Assembly (NCBI GenBank): GCA_013215605.1
Contig: JABSQW010000133.1
Location: 1 to 45,092 of the forward strand
DNA: 45,092 nt
Origin: Myxococcales bacterium
GTDB lineage: Bacteria; Myxococcota_A; UBA9160; SMWR01
Direction of reading: 5' to 3'
The position numbers and the translations under genes were made by a program. The notes beneath the pieces were generated by a model. The model saw nothing but the letters and a program-made list of their open reading frames with translations, made no database searches and had not been told where the DNA came from. Below, one piece after another: positions 25,482 to 36,456 of the stretch (position 1 is its first letter; each line of letters opens with the position of its first letter).

Positions 25482-28400
25482 GGTTCGAGCTCCGTCACAC
25501 CCCGTCCGAACAGTCCATCGAGCCCCGATCGCAGATTGGGGCTCGGCCGGACGCGGTTCCCACCGAGGGACATGACGGTCTCACTCTCGTCCGGGATGAT
25601 GAGGTGGAGCGCCACGGCACAGTCGCCGGGATGCTCGGCGAGCAGTTTCTTCACGGCCTGCAGCCGATCGAGAGTGGCCTCGGTCGCGAGCATGGTCAGC
25701 CGGAGCTGGGTGCTGAGCTGCTCCTCGGCCTTGTCGAGCTCCCATACGTGATTCACCAGGAGCTTCGGCTTCTCACCGGCCTCGAGTTGTCCCGAGACCA
25801 GCAGGGGAACCGGACCGCCCTCCACGTCCGTGGAGGCCGCCCGCTTGAGCAGGGTTCCGTAGCGCACGTACGGCTCGCTGAAGATGACCAGGTCGAAAGT
25901 CCCCTCGAGATCCTCGAGCGTCCCGAAGGCCATCAGGGCTCCGCGGCGTGTTCGCGTCTCGCGAAGCTGGGTGATCAGTCCGCCCGCGCGGACTTCCCGG
26001 CCCTCCCGACCCTCGGTGCTCGATCCTCCCGTCATATCGGCGAACCGCGCCAGGACCGGAGCGTAGGCGCCGAGCGGGTGCCCGGTGACGTAGAACGACA
26101 GTACCTCCTTCTCGAACTCGAGACGCTGGCGATCGGTCCACTCCGCGGTCTCGGGCAGAGCCGGATCGGGAGCGGCCTCGGCATAGTCGCCGCCGAAGAG
26201 GCTCTCCTGTCCCACCTCCCGGTCGCGCTGGGCCGAGGCGCCCGCCTCGAGAGCGGCGTTGAGTCCCGCCCAGACCGAGGCCCGATTCGGATGCAGCGAA
26301 TCGAACGCGCCGCATTTCACGAGGCTCTCGACGACCCGTCGGTTGATCCGGCGGCCGTCGATCCGCGCGGCGAAGTCGTAGAGGCTCGTGTAGTGGCCGC
26401 TCTCGCCGCGCGCCTCGACGACCGACTCGATCGCGCCCTCTCCGACATTCTTCACGCCCGCGAGGCCGAAGCGGATGCCCTCCTCCACCACGGTGAAGTC
26501 GCGAGCCGACTCGTTGATGTCGGGTGGCAGGACGGGAATCAGGAGCTGCTGTGCGTGGGCGATGTAACGGGCGAGTTTGTCGTTATTGCCGGCTTCGGTG
26601 GTGAGCACCGCGGCGAGGTACTCGCGCGTGTGGTTCGCCTTCAGGTAGGCGGTCTGGTAGGTGATCAGGGCGTATGCGGTGGAGTGGGCCTTCGGAAACC
26701 CGTAGCCCGCAAACTCGGCCATCAGCGTGAAGACCTCCTCGGCCTTCTCCTTGTCGATGCTGCGCTCGACGCACCCCGAGACGAAGCGCTCGCGCTGCTT
26801 GTTCATCTCGGACTTCTTCTTTTTGCCCATTGCGCGGCGCAGCAGGTCGGCCTCGCCCAGGCTGTAGCCGGCGAGGCGCTTTGCGATCTGCAGCACCTGG
26901 TCCTGGTAGACGATGACGCCAAGGGTCTCGGAGGTGAGCTCCTCGAGCTCGGGGAGCAGGTACTCGATCTTCGTGAGCCCGTTCTTGCGGCGGACGAAGT
27001 CTTCGACCATGCCCGAGCCCAGGGGGCCCGGGCGGTAGAGCGCAACGATGGGGATCAGCTCCTTGAACAAACGCGGCCGCAGCTTCGTCACGAGATCGGT
27101 CATGCCGCCCGACTCGACCTGGAATACGCTCTCCGTGTTGCCGGACGCGAGGAGATCGTAGGTGGTGGAATCGTCGTTAGGGATCTTCTCGATGTCGAAG
27201 TCCGGCATGTGCTCGCGCACTCGCTTCGACGCGTCGGAGATGGTGGTGAGCGTCTTGAGACCGAGAAAATCGAACTTGATGAGGCCGATCTTCTCGATGC
27301 AGCGCATGTCGAACTGCGTGATGACGTCGCCGGATTTCGGGTCGCGGTAGAGCGGGACGCTCTCGATGAGCGGCTTCGTGCTGATCACGACGCCGGCGGC
27401 GTGGGTCGACGCGTGGCGGGTCAATCCCTCGAGACGCTGGGCGGTCTCCAGCAACTGGGTGACCTGGCCGTCGGCGTCGGCGCGGGAGCGCATTTCGGGC
27501 GACTGCTCGAGGGCCTCGGCGAGCGAGATGCCGAGCATGTCGGGCACGAGCTTCGCGATGCGGTCGACGTCACCGTAGGCCATCCCGAGCACCCGCCCGA
27601 CGTCGCGGATCGCCGCGCGGGCCTGAAGCTTCCCGAACGTGATGATCTGCGCGACGCGCTTTCCGTCGTCGCCCTCCTGATCGTACTTCTCCTGGACATA
27701 GCGGATCACCTGGTCGCGCCCGCGCATGCAAAAGTCGACGTCGATGTCCGGCATCGAGATGCGTTCCGGGTTGAGGAACCGCTCGAAGATGATGTCGTAC
27801 TCGATGGGATCGACGCCGGTAATACCGAGCCCGTAGGCTGCGAGGCTGCCCGCTGACGAGCCGCGCCCCGGTCCCACCGGAATGTTCTCGCGCTTCGCGT
27901 ACTGGATGAAATCCGCGACGATCAGGAAGTAGCCCGCGAATCCCATGGAGTTGATGACACCGAGTTCGTGCTCCATGCGTTTCTCGTACTCGCGGTACTT
28001 CGGCGGCAGAGGCTCGTCGGGGTCGAGACCGAGGTGCCCGCGGAGCCCGGCCCACGCCTGCTCGCCCAGCACGTCCTCGCGGGTTTTACCGGCCGGCACC
28101 TGGTACTCCGGCATGTGGTACTGGCCGGTGTCGATGCCGATCTCGAGATCGCAGCGGTCGGCGATGTCGAGGGAGCTCTGCAGTGCCGAGGGATGATCGC
28201 GGAACAGCTCCGCCATCTCATCGCCCGACTTGAGGAAGAAGCCCTTCCCGTCGAACTTGAAGCGATTCACGTCGTCGAGGTTCGTGCCGGTGCCGATGCA
28301 GAGCAGCGCGTCGTGGTGGGCGTGGTCTTCGTGATCGAGGTAGTGGCAGTCGTTCGTCGCGAGCATTGGCAGCTTCATGTCGATGCTCATCTTCACGAGC

Positions 28401-28984
28401 TCGGCATTCACGCGGTCCTGATCGTCGATGCCGTGGCGCTGTAGCTCGAGGTAGAAGCGGTCCTTGAAGATCTCCGAGAAGTCCTCGACGAGCTCCCAGG
28501 CCCGCCCGGACTGGCCAGCGATGATGGCGCGCGAGACCATGGACGACAGACAGCCCGAGGTGGCGATGAGGCCCCCGCTACGCGTGCGCAGCAGGTCGAG
28601 GTCGATGCGGGGTTTGTAGTAGAAGCCTTCGAGATATCCCTTCGACACGAGGTACATGAGGTTCTTGTAGCCCTGTTCGTTCATCGCGAGGAGCAGCAGG
28701 TGGCTGATCGCGTCGAAGCCGTTCGAGTCGGTGGCGCGCTTCTCCTTCTCGTGGCGCGACCCCGAGGCGACGTACACCTCGCACCCGATGATTGGCTTCA
28801 CGCCGGCGTTGTGCGCGGCCTCGTAGAACTCGACCACGCCGAAGAGATTGCCGTGGTCCGTGAGGCCCACCGCGGGCATGCCCAGGGCCTTCGCCCGATC
28901 GAACAGCGGGTTGATCTTGATGGCGCCGTCGAGCAGCGAGTACTGGCTGTGGAGGTGGAGGTGGACGAACGGGGTGGCGGACAC
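25478..28984 (-). CDS. dnaE: DNA polymerase III alpha subunit
   Basis: The replicative polymerase, 1168 residues, usual DnaE length. It has an N-terminal PHP domain (FVHLHLHSQYSLLDGAIKI, then DHGNLFGVVEF), a palm with PDIDVDFC (catalytic Asp pair) and GPGRGSSAGSLAAYGLGI, fingers and HhH region (ATTHAAGVVIS-type segment, GYGFPKAHSTAYA), a beta-clamp-binding region and an OB fold (VRAGGLITQLRETRTRRG). Start is GTG 28984, three bases after the guaA stop. It is DnaE1, not the ImuC/DnaE2 type, judging by length and motifs. Confidence 0.96.
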   Translation of the reverse strand: MSATPFVHLHLHSQYSLLDGAIKINPLFDRAKALGMPAVGLTDHGNLFGVVEFYEAAHNAGVKPIIGCEVYVASGSRHEKEKRATDSNGFDAISHLLLLAMNEQGYKNLMYLVSKGYLEGFYYKPRIDLDLLRTRSGGLIATSGCLSSMVSRAIIAGQSGRAWELVEDFSEIFKDRFYLELQRHGIDDQDRVNAELVKMSIDMKLPMLATNDCHYLDHEDHAHHDALLCIGTGTNLDDVNRFKFDGKGFFLKSGDEMAELFRDHPSALQSSLDIADRCDLEIGIDTGQYHMPEYQVPAGKTREDVLGEQAWAGLRGHLGLDPDEPLPPKYREYEKRMEHELGVINSMGFAGYFLIVADFIQYAKRENIPVGPGRGSSAGSLAAYGLGITGVDPIEYDIIFERFLNPERISMPDIDVDFCMRGRDQVIRYVQEKYDQEGDDGKRVAQIITFGKLQARAAIRDVGRVLGMAYGDVDRIAKLVPDMLGISLAEALEQSPEMRSRADADGQVTQLLETAQRLEGLTRHASTHAAGVVISTKPLIESVPLYRDPKSGDVITQFDMRCIEKIGLIKFDFLGLKTLTTISDASKRVREHMPDFDIEKIPNDDSTTYDLLASGNTESVFQVESGGMTDLVTKLRPRLFKELIPIVALYRPGPLGSGMVEDFVRRKNGLTKIEYLLPELEELTSETLGVIVYQDQVLQIAKRLAGYSLGEADLLRRAMGKKKKSEMNKQRERFVSGCVERSIDKEKAEEVFTLMAEFAGYGFPKAHSTAYALITYQTAYLKANHTREYLAAVLTTEAGNNDKLARYIAHAQQLLIPVLPPDINESARDFTVVEEGIRFGLAGVKNVGEGAIESVVEARGESGHYTSLYDFAARIDGRRINRRVVESLVKCGAFDSLHPNRASVWAGLNAALEAGASAQRDREVGQESLFGGDYAEAAPDPALPETAEWTDRQRLEFEKEVLSFYVTGHPLGAYAPVLARFADMTGGSSTEGREGREVRAGGLITQLRETRTRRGALMAFGTLEDLEGTFDLVIFSEPYVRYGTLLKRAASTDVEGGPVPLLVSGQLEAGEKPKLLVNHVWELDKAEEQLSTQLRLTMLATEATLDRLQAVKKLLAEHPGDCAVALHLIIPDESETVMSLGGNRVRPSPNLRSGLDGLFGRGVTELEP

Positions 28985-28987
28985 GCC

Positions 28988-30580
28988 CTACTCCCACTCG
29001 ATGGTCGCGGGTGGCTTCGAGGAGATGTCGTACACCACCCGGTTGATGCCCTGGACTTCGTTGATGATCCGACTCGAGATCGTCGCGAGGATGTCGCCGG
29101 GGAGCCGCGCCCAGTCGGCGGTCATCGCGTCCACCGACGTCACGCAGCGCAGTGCAATGGCGCTCTCGTAGGTGCGCTCGTCGCCCATCACCCCGACGCT
29201 CTGGACCGGTAGAAACACCGCGAAGGCCTGCCAGAGCTCGTCGTAGAGACCCGCGGCGCGAATTTCCTCGATCACGATGACGTCGGCGCGGCGCAGCGTA
29301 TCGAGTCTCTCGCGGGTCACGTCGCCGATGATGCGGATCGCGAGGCCCGGTCCCGGGAACGGGTGACGCCCAATCGCCTCTTTGGGGAGGTCGAGGCGGC
29401 GGCCGACCTCTCGCACCTCGTCTTTGAAGAGCTCGCGCAGGGGCTCGACGAGCGAGAACTGCATGCGCTCTGGCAGTCCCCCGACATTGTGGTGCGTCTT
29501 GATGGTGGCCGAGGGTCCCTTCACCGAGACGCTCTCGATGACGTCTGGGTAGAGGGTTCCCTGCACGAGGAATTCGGCGCCGCCGAGCTTACGCGCCTCC
29601 TCCTCGAAGATCTCGATGAAGGTGTGGCCGATGATGCGTCGCTTTCGCTCCGGGTCGTCGACGCCGGCGAGCGCGTTCACGAAGCGATCCGCAGCATCGA
29701 CCGTCACGAGCGGAACGCCCAGCGATTCGCCGAAGATGCGCTTCACCTCCTCGCGCTCGCCGAGGCGCAGAAGTCCGTTGTCGACGAAGATGCACGTGAG
29801 CTGTTCACCGATCGCGCGGTGGACGAGGGCCGCGGCTACCGACGAGTCGACGCCGCCCGAGAGTCCGCAGACGACGCGTCCGCCGCCGATCTGCTCCGCG
29901 ACCGCGCGGGTCGTCTCCTCGACGAAGGCCTCCATCGTCCAGCTGGGGCGACAGCCGCAGATGTTCACGACGAAGTTGGCGAGCATCGTCTCGCCGCCGT
30001 CGGAGTGGTGAACCTCGGGGTGGAACTGCAGGCCGAAGATCGGTCGGTCCGCGTGGCGTACCGCGGCGAATGGCGAATTCTCACTGGTTCCGAGCACTAC
30101 GAAGTCGGGCGGCAGGCGCAGCACGCTGTCGCCGTGACTCATCCACACCACGCGCTCCGAGCCGGCGTCGCCCGGGAGGTCTGCGAGGAGCACGTCCTCA
30201 CGCTCGATCTTGAGGATCGCGCGGCCGTACTCGCGGTCGTCCGCCTTCTCGACAACGCCGCCGAGCTCGTGCGCGAGCAGCTGAAGGCCATAGCAGATAC
30301 CGAGCACGGGGACGCCGAGGTCGACGACTTCCGGGGAGATGCCGGGGGCGCCGCTCTCGAGGACGCTAGACGGACCGCCGGAGAGGATGATGCCTGAGGG
30401 CTTCCAGTCTCGGACGGCGTCGAGGTCGGTCGTTCCGGGGTGGATCTCGCAGTAGACGTGTTGCTCGCGAATCCGGCGGGCGATGAGCTGGGTGAACTGC
30501 GAGCCGTAATCGAGGATCAGGATGCGATCGCTTCGAGCGGCGTCGTGTGCGCTGGCCTGCTGCTGGGGGGCGTTGGACAT
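28988..30580 (-). CDS. guaA: GMP synthase (glutamine-hydrolysing)
   Basis: Converts XMP to GMP with glutamine and ATP. It has a class I amidotransferase domain (Cys96 in GICYGLQL, His in LQFHPEV), an ATP-pyrophosphatase domain with [10 protein letters not shown], and a dimerisation domain ending in [11 protein letters not shown]. From the ATG at 30580 it is 530 residues, near the family norm of 525. In-frame starts at 30598 and 30682 exist, and none has a good ribosome site, so the N-terminus is uncertain. It follows guaB with 153 bases between, and continues almost without gap into dnaE. Confidence 0.94.
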   Translation of the reverse strand: MSNAPQQQASAHDAARSDRILILDYGSQFTQLIARRIREQHVYCEIHPGTTDLDAVRDWKPSGIILSGGPSSVLESGAPGISPEVVDLGVPVLGICYGLQLLAHELGGVVEKADDREYGRAILKIEREDVLLADLPGDAGSERVVWMSHGDSVLRLPPDFVVLGTSENSPFAAVRHADRPIFGLQFHPEVHHSDGGETMLANFVVNICGCRPSWTMEAFVEETTRAVAEQIGGGRVVCGLSGGVDSSVAAALVHRAIGEQLTCIFVDNGLLRLGEREEVKRIFGESLGVPLVTVDAADRFVNALAGVDDPERKRRIIGHTFIEIFEEEARKLGGAEFLVQGTLYPDVIESVSVKGPSATIKTHHNVGGLPERMQFSLVEPLRELFKDEVREVGRRLDLPKEAIGRHPFPGPGLAIRIIGDVTRERLDTLRRADVIVIEEIRAAGLYDELWQAFAVFLPVQSVGVMGDERTYESAIALRCVTSVDAMTADWARLPGDILATISSRIINEVQGINRVVYDISSKPPATIEWE

Positions 30581-30733
30581 TCGTGTCGAGGATTCCATCG
30601 GCGCCGGTGCGAGCCCAAACGCCACGTCTCTTGCACTCTCGGCGGCGGCACTGGGAGAGACGCAGGGGGCTGTCATCGGCACGAGCGACCGGGAGGACGG
30701 TCGTAGTCGGTGTTCTGGAGGGCGCGTCGGAGT

Positions 30734-32203
<1,470 letters not shown>

Positions 32204-32227
32204 CTACGCCTGTGTGGAGTGGCGCGA

Positions 32228-32256
32228 ATTGTAGTCGCCGGTCGCTCCGCGGTCAA
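32228..32256 (-). promoter_or_regulatory. sigma70-type promoter of guaB
   Basis: TTGACC (32251-32256), 17 bases, TACAAT (32228-32233) on the minus strand; each hexamer has five of six consensus bases. The start site would be near 32221, giving a leader of about 24 bases before the guaB ATG. There is no room for a leader attenuator. Confidence 0.75.
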
Positions 32257-32300
32257 TCAGGTCTTCATGTCTTCGGGGTCCCGATCACGTCTTCGGGTTC

Positions 32301-32325
32301 TCGATCTGAGCAAAGCTCAGATCGA
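32301..32325. terminator. perfect 11-bp hairpin between cyclic-nucleotide-binding gene and guaB
   Basis: TCGATCTGAGC-AAA-GCTCAGATCGA, an exact inverted repeat with a three-base loop. It lies 53 bases beyond the stop of the upstream minus-strand gene and 45 bases before the guaB -35. No T-run follows on either strand, so it may slow or protect transcript ends rather than act as a standard intrinsic terminator. Two copies of GTCTTCGGG flank it on one side. Confidence 0.45.
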
Positions 32326-32377
32326 CCCGGCTTCGCTCGCGATGGCTCGCTGCGCGCTTGCGCATCACGCGCACGTG

Positions 32378-32806
32378 TTAGCCCAGGTCTGTTGCGGCCG
32401 AGCGCATGAGATCGGCGCTGTCACGCAGCAGAGCGGCGAGGAGTCGACAGGCGGTGTGGGGGGAGGCGTCGGCGATTCGCTCGAAGGCGCTGCGCGTGAG
32501 CACGAACAGACGCACGTGGCCGATGGCTTCGGAGCCGGTCTCGCGGCGCGTGTTCGCCACGAGCGAGAGCACGCCCACGCTGGCGCCCTCGCCGACGCAG
32601 CCCGTCTCACCGTCCGGGGCGCACAGCAACAACTCGCCTTCGACGACGAACAGCGCAGCGTCGGCTGCGTCGCCCGGAGCGAACAGCGTTTCTCCCGCGT
32701 TCAACTCCTGCACGGCGATCTCGCTCGCGAGGGCCTCGCGGTCGTGATCCCCGAGTTCGGCGAACAGCGCGAAGTGTTTGAGGTCGTGGAGGTCCGAGCG
32801 TCTCAT
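32378..32806 (-). CDS. cyclic-nucleotide-binding-domain-like protein
   Basis: 142 residues, essentially one CRP/CNB fold: FALFAELGDHDREALASEIAVQELNAGETLFAPGDAADAALFVVEGEL matches the beta roll start. The phosphate-binding cassette (normally G-E-x-[AG]-L-x-x-x-x-R-A/T-A) reads GEGASVGVLSLVANTRRET, so part of it is kept and the Arg is shifted. There is no DNA-binding domain. Ligand binding is uncertain. The ATG overlaps the stop of the previous gene as ATGA. Last of three coupled signalling genes. Confidence 0.85.
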   Translation of the reverse strand: MRRSDLHDLKHFALFAELGDHDREALASEIAVQELNAGETLFAPGDAADAALFVVEGELLLCAPDGETGCVGEGASVGVLSLVANTRRETGSEAIGHVRLFVLTRSAFERIADASPHTACRLLAALLRDSADLMRSAATDLG

Positions 32807-34326
32807 GGCAGTACCCGTCCAAACATTTCTCGCAAGAGGATCGTCGACTTCTCGCCGTTGTCGTGGGGCATGAGGAAGAGCGGGCCGTCGTCGAGCAGCG
32901 AGAGGTTCTCGCGCAGTGCGTCCGGAGCGACGCGGTCGCCGGGACCGAGGAGCAGGAGGTAGAAGATCCGCGTATCGGGCAGCTTGCGGAGCTCTTTGGC
33001 AGCGCGCCGGACGCGATCCGCCGCCTGGTCGACCGGCGCGGCGATCGGCACGAGCACGGCGAGGGCACCGTGGCCCGCGAGGGGCCAGATCGGGGCGAAC
33101 CGATCGGCTACCGGAAGGTGGACGAAGTCGAGGCCGAGCTTGCCCTCCACCGGTACGCGGCCGATCGAGACCAGGTCGTCGGGCGCCGGCGATGTTTCGA
33201 CCCGGCGCTCGAGTCCCGGCACGCGACCGAGGAGCTGCAGGAAGGCGGCCGCAACGCCCTCGGAAGGCGAGAGCACGAGCACCTTGGCGTCGCTCGCGGA
33301 GCCGCCCCGAGGTTGCGAAGCCGCCAGCCACTCCCGGAGCCGCGAAGCGTGGCTCGATGAGAAGAAGCGGGCATCGCGCGGGATCTCGCTCACCGCGGAG
33401 TCGCGCCGCTGCTCGAGCATCCCCCGGGCGATCAGCGTCTGCAGCGTGCGCAGCACCTGGTAGTCGGGGTACGAGCAGTGGTCGACCACGTCCCGGACGC
33501 GGGTGTAGAGCTCGAGCACCACGAGCACTTCCTGAGTGAGCGGATGGATGACGTTCGGAAGGCGCTCCGTGCGGATGCGCAGTGCGACGTGAGCCTCGAG
33601 TGGCGGCAGATTCGTCGCCGTTCGTTCCCACTCGTCGAGCTGGCGCCGACCCTCGCGGAGGAGCGCTCGCGTGGGCGTCTCGATGCGCGAATCGATCGTT
33701 ACCGGAACGGGGGTGAACTCGAATGAACCCCGCTCCCAGGCCAATAACCGGAAGAGGGCCTTCTCGCCTTCGACGAGCCCGACGACCGCCTGCACGACGT
33801 CGCCGCCGCGCAGGTACACGCGCCCCATCCCGTTCGGTCCTTCGTCGTGGTGGAGCTGCAGCTCGATCGTTCCGGTCTTCCGACTCGTGTGGAAGCTCTC
33901 GATGAGATCGCTGAGCGGGAGCTGCGAAAGCTCGCCCTCGACGCCCCCCTCTTCCTCGTCGGCCATCGCCTGCAGCGAATCGTCGGACAGGAGTCCGTGG
34001 GCGTGACGCGCCACCACTCGGGAATCCTCCGTCGCGAGGAGCACCCGGCCGTTGACGCGGGTGCCGTCGCGGGCCGCGCCGATCAGGAGCAGTCCGACGC
34101 CCTGGGTGCGGGGATTCGCCTCGACGATGTCGACGAGCTGCTCGCCGGGGATCACCGGGAGGTCGACGTGGGCCACGAGAGCGGCCGGGCGCTGGGAGAG
34201 CACCCGCTCCAGGGCGGCCGGCCCGTTCGTCGCCAGCTCGCAGGCGATCCCGAGATCCGCACAGGCTTCGGCGAGTCGCTTCGCCCTTTCCTCGTCGCCG
34301 TCGGCAATCAGCAGGACGCCGCTCAC
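32803..34326 (-). CDS. degenerate receiver + DUF4388 (PATAN) + degenerate GTPase-like protein
   Basis: 507 residues. Residues 1-~115 fold like a CheY receiver (VLLIADGDEERAKRL) but the phospho-acceptor place holds His53 (VAHVDLPVIPG) instead of Asp. Residues ~131-235 are a DUF4388/PATAN domain (GELSQLPLSDLIESFHTSRKTGTI, RVYLRGGDVVQAVVG, GEKALFRLLAWERGSFEF). The C-terminal ~160 residues follow the order of a small Ras-like GTPase found after DUF4388 elsewhere. The P-loop, however, reads VLSPSEGV (351-358), the switch II slot LPVADRF (404-410), and the base-recognition slot LLLGPGD. So GTP binding is probably lost. It overlaps its neighbours by four bases at both ends. Likely a scaffold. Confidence 0.8.
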   Translation of the reverse strand: MSGVLLIADGDEERAKRLAEACADLGIACELATNGPAALERVLSQRPAALVAHVDLPVIPGEQLVDIVEANPRTQGVGLLLIGAARDGTRVNGRVLLATEDSRVVARHAHGLLSDDSLQAMADEEEGGVEGELSQLPLSDLIESFHTSRKTGTIELQLHHDEGPNGMGRVYLRGGDVVQAVVGLVEGEKALFRLLAWERGSFEFTPVPVTIDSRIETPTRALLREGRRQLDEWERTATNLPPLEAHVALRIRTERLPNVIHPLTQEVLVVLELYTRVRDVVDHCSYPDYQVLRTLQTLIARGMLEQRRDSAVSEIPRDARFFSSSHASRLREWLAASQPRGGSASDAKVLVLSPSEGVAAAFLQLLGRVPGLERRVETSPAPDDLVSIGRVPVEGKLGLDFVHLPVADRFAPIWPLAGHGALAVLVPIAAPVDQAADRVRRAAKELRKLPDTRIFYLLLLGPGDRVAPDALRENLSLLDDGPLFLMPHDNGEKSTILLREMFGRVLP

Positions 34327-36224
34327 GAGAGCCCCGCCGGCGCCGCTCCGAGCTCGGACTGGAGCTGGAACATCAAATGCTCGACGAGCGAGCGGTCCGA
34401 GGTGTGGAACAAGCGCGCGCCGTCCTCCAGGGCCTTTTCATCGCGCACGAGTGCATACGCGGGAGCGTCGCCGAAGCGGACGAGGAACGGCGGGTAGTCG
34501 CGATCGGCAGGGACCTGGATCCAGTGGAACCGCGCGCCGAGCTGCGCGGGCCGATCCGATGCGGAGACGATGCATACCTCGGTCTCGAATTCGGTGTCTC
34601 CGAGCGCGGCGAGGCCTTCGATCACTGCTTTCGCGAACGCGGCGCCGGGCACGACGTAGAGGAGCCCCCGCTCGCGTGGCCGCTGCGCCAACTCGCCGAG
34701 CACGAAGCGCACGATCTGCTCCGAGGTCTCGATCAGCTCCGTATCGCTCTCCGCCAGGAGCGTGCGCAGGGCAGCGGCGAGCTCCATGCGCTGTAGGCCG
34801 AGCACAGCCACAGCGCCGCTGCGCTCATCCTCGACGCGCGCGTCGAGCGTCCGCATCAGCGACTCTTGCTGCGTGCCATCGGACGGGTAGCTCGCAACGC
34901 CGACGCGGGGTTCTGGCCGAATTGCGGGATCGAGCGCTTCGAAGCTGCCGCTTCGGGCGAGGGTATATCGCACCCGTTGTCGGAAGACGGCTGCGCCGAG
35001 GGCGTCCGACTCGGTGAGAAGCACGTAGAAGACGCTCTCTCCGTCCGAGGCGACGACGTCGGTCGAGCGCATGAGGTCGCGGAGGATCTCGGCCACTTCG
35101 CACAGCCAGCGCTGCATCGGGGGCTCGTCCGCGGGGTCGGTGTGTTCGTCGAGATGCCCGAGGTCGAGCTTCAGGACGGAGAATCCGCGCCCCGTCCGCT
35201 TCGCCTTCTCGATCTCCTTGAGCGTGAGGTCCTCGAAGTACTCGAGCACGTAGGCGCCGGTGACCGGGTCCTGGAGCGAGCGGCGCTCGAGTGATCGGAT
35301 GCGCAGGGCGTTGGCGAGGGCCATCTCTCCGAAGCGCAGCAGCTTCTCCGCGCACGAGCGGTCGACTTCGTCGAACTCGCCGCCGCCGAGCTTGTCGGAC
35401 AGGCGCGCGACGGCCAGGATCTTGGAGTCACGGCGCAGAGCGAGGAAGAGCGCGCGGCGGGCTCCAAGGCCGGCGCCCCAGTGCATGACGAGCGAGCGAG
35501 CGCCGCGGGCGCTGAGGCCCTCGGGGATCTCGTCGAGACGCAGGGTCTCGGACTCGGATTCCGCGCGGACGAGTCCGCGGGCCGACGCGAGATTCAGAGC
35601 TTCCGAATCGGCGACGTCCGCGACCCAGATCACGCAGCCCTGGGCCTGAGTCTCCAGGCAGAGCGCCTCCACGATGCGCTCCGTGAGTGGGCCGAGCGAC
35701 GTGGTCGAGAAGAGTCCGATTGCACGTTCGAACAGCGTCCGCTCGCCGAGGTACTCGATGTTCTCTGCGAGGAGTCTGGCGTGCTCGGTGCGCAGCCGTC
35801 GGGCCTTCAGGATGGCATCGAGGGCGGTCGCGAGGGTGGCGGCGTCGAAGGGCTTGAGGAGGTAGTCGGTGGCGCCGAGCTTCATCGCCTCGACCGCCGT
35901 CCTCACGTCGACCACACCCGTGACCACGACGACGTCCTGATCGGGGTCCCGTTCCTTGATGCGCCGGACGAGCTCGATTCCGTCCATGGCGGGCATGACG
36001 AGATCCGTCAGTACGACGTCGAAGCTCGAGTGCGCGAGGACCCGCACGGCCTCTTCAGCGGTGGAGACCGTGAGGGCCTCGTAGCCCGATTCCACCAGCA
36101 TGGCTTCGATGAGCTCGCGGAAGTAGCGCTGGTCGTCTACCGCGAGAATCCGGCCTTTGGGCAAGGGATTCCCTTTCTTCTCAGCAGCGCCCACGTGTGT
36201 GGCGACTGCTGCGCTCTTGCTCAT
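34323..36224 (-). CDS. response regulator with GAF and degenerate GGDEF domain
   Basis: 633 residues. The receiver (about 24-140) is intact: Asp30-Asp31, phospho-acceptor Asp74 in LTDLVMPAMDG, Thr102, Lys124. A GAF-like domain follows (about 165-310), then a diguanylate-cyclase-like fold starting LQDPVTGAYVLEYFEDL. The signature GGDEF is replaced by SDGES (393-397), so c-di-GMP synthesis is not expected. The last ~170 residues are unrecognised (QLGARFHWIQVPADRDYPPFLV). First gene of the module and divergent from the crotonase gene. No promoter is obvious in the 232-bp gap. Confidence 0.85.
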   Translation of the reverse strand: MSKSAAVATHVGAAEKKGNPLPKGRILAVDDQRYFRELIEAMLVESGYEALTVSTAEEAVRVLAHSSFDVVLTDLVMPAMDGIELVRRIKERDPDQDVVVVTGVVDVRTAVEAMKLGATDYLLKPFDAATLATALDAILKARRLRTEHARLLAENIEYLGERTLFERAIGLFSTTSLGPLTERIVEALCLETQAQGCVIWVADVADSEALNLASARGLVRAESESETLRLDEIPEGLSARGARSLVMHWGAGLGARRALFLALRRDSKILAVARLSDKLGGGEFDEVDRSCAEKLLRFGEMALANALRIRSLERRSLQDPVTGAYVLEYFEDLTLKEIEKAKRTGRGFSVLKLDLGHLDEHTDPADEPPMQRWLCEVAEILRDLMRSTDVVASDGESVFYVLLTESDALGAAVFRQRVRYTLARSGSFEALDPAIRPEPRVGVASYPSDGTQQESLMRTLDARVEDERSGAVAVLGLQRMELAAALRTLLAESDTELIETSEQIVRFVLGELAQRPRERGLLYVVPGAAFAKAVIEGLAALGDTEFETEVCIVSASDRPAQLGARFHWIQVPADRDYPPFLVRFGDAPAYALVRDEKALEDGARLFHTSDRSLVEHLMFQLQSELGAAPAGLS

Positions 36225-36456
36225 CGGCGCTGGCGCTCCGCGGCTTCAATGATTCCGCGCGTCCCTCCGGTCCCGGCCGCCGCTGCGGGGGCACCGGTAA
36301 CCGGCAGGCGCGCGGCGCAACCCGGCCGGAAGTTTCCGTTTTTGGGCGCAGCCACCCGTTCGTTCGCAGCCCGTTCCGCTGCGTCTGATCTCCGGCAGCG
36401 CGCCGTCCCCGCTGCGCAGCGACCTGTTAGGATCGCTTCGCAACCGAGGAGACCCC

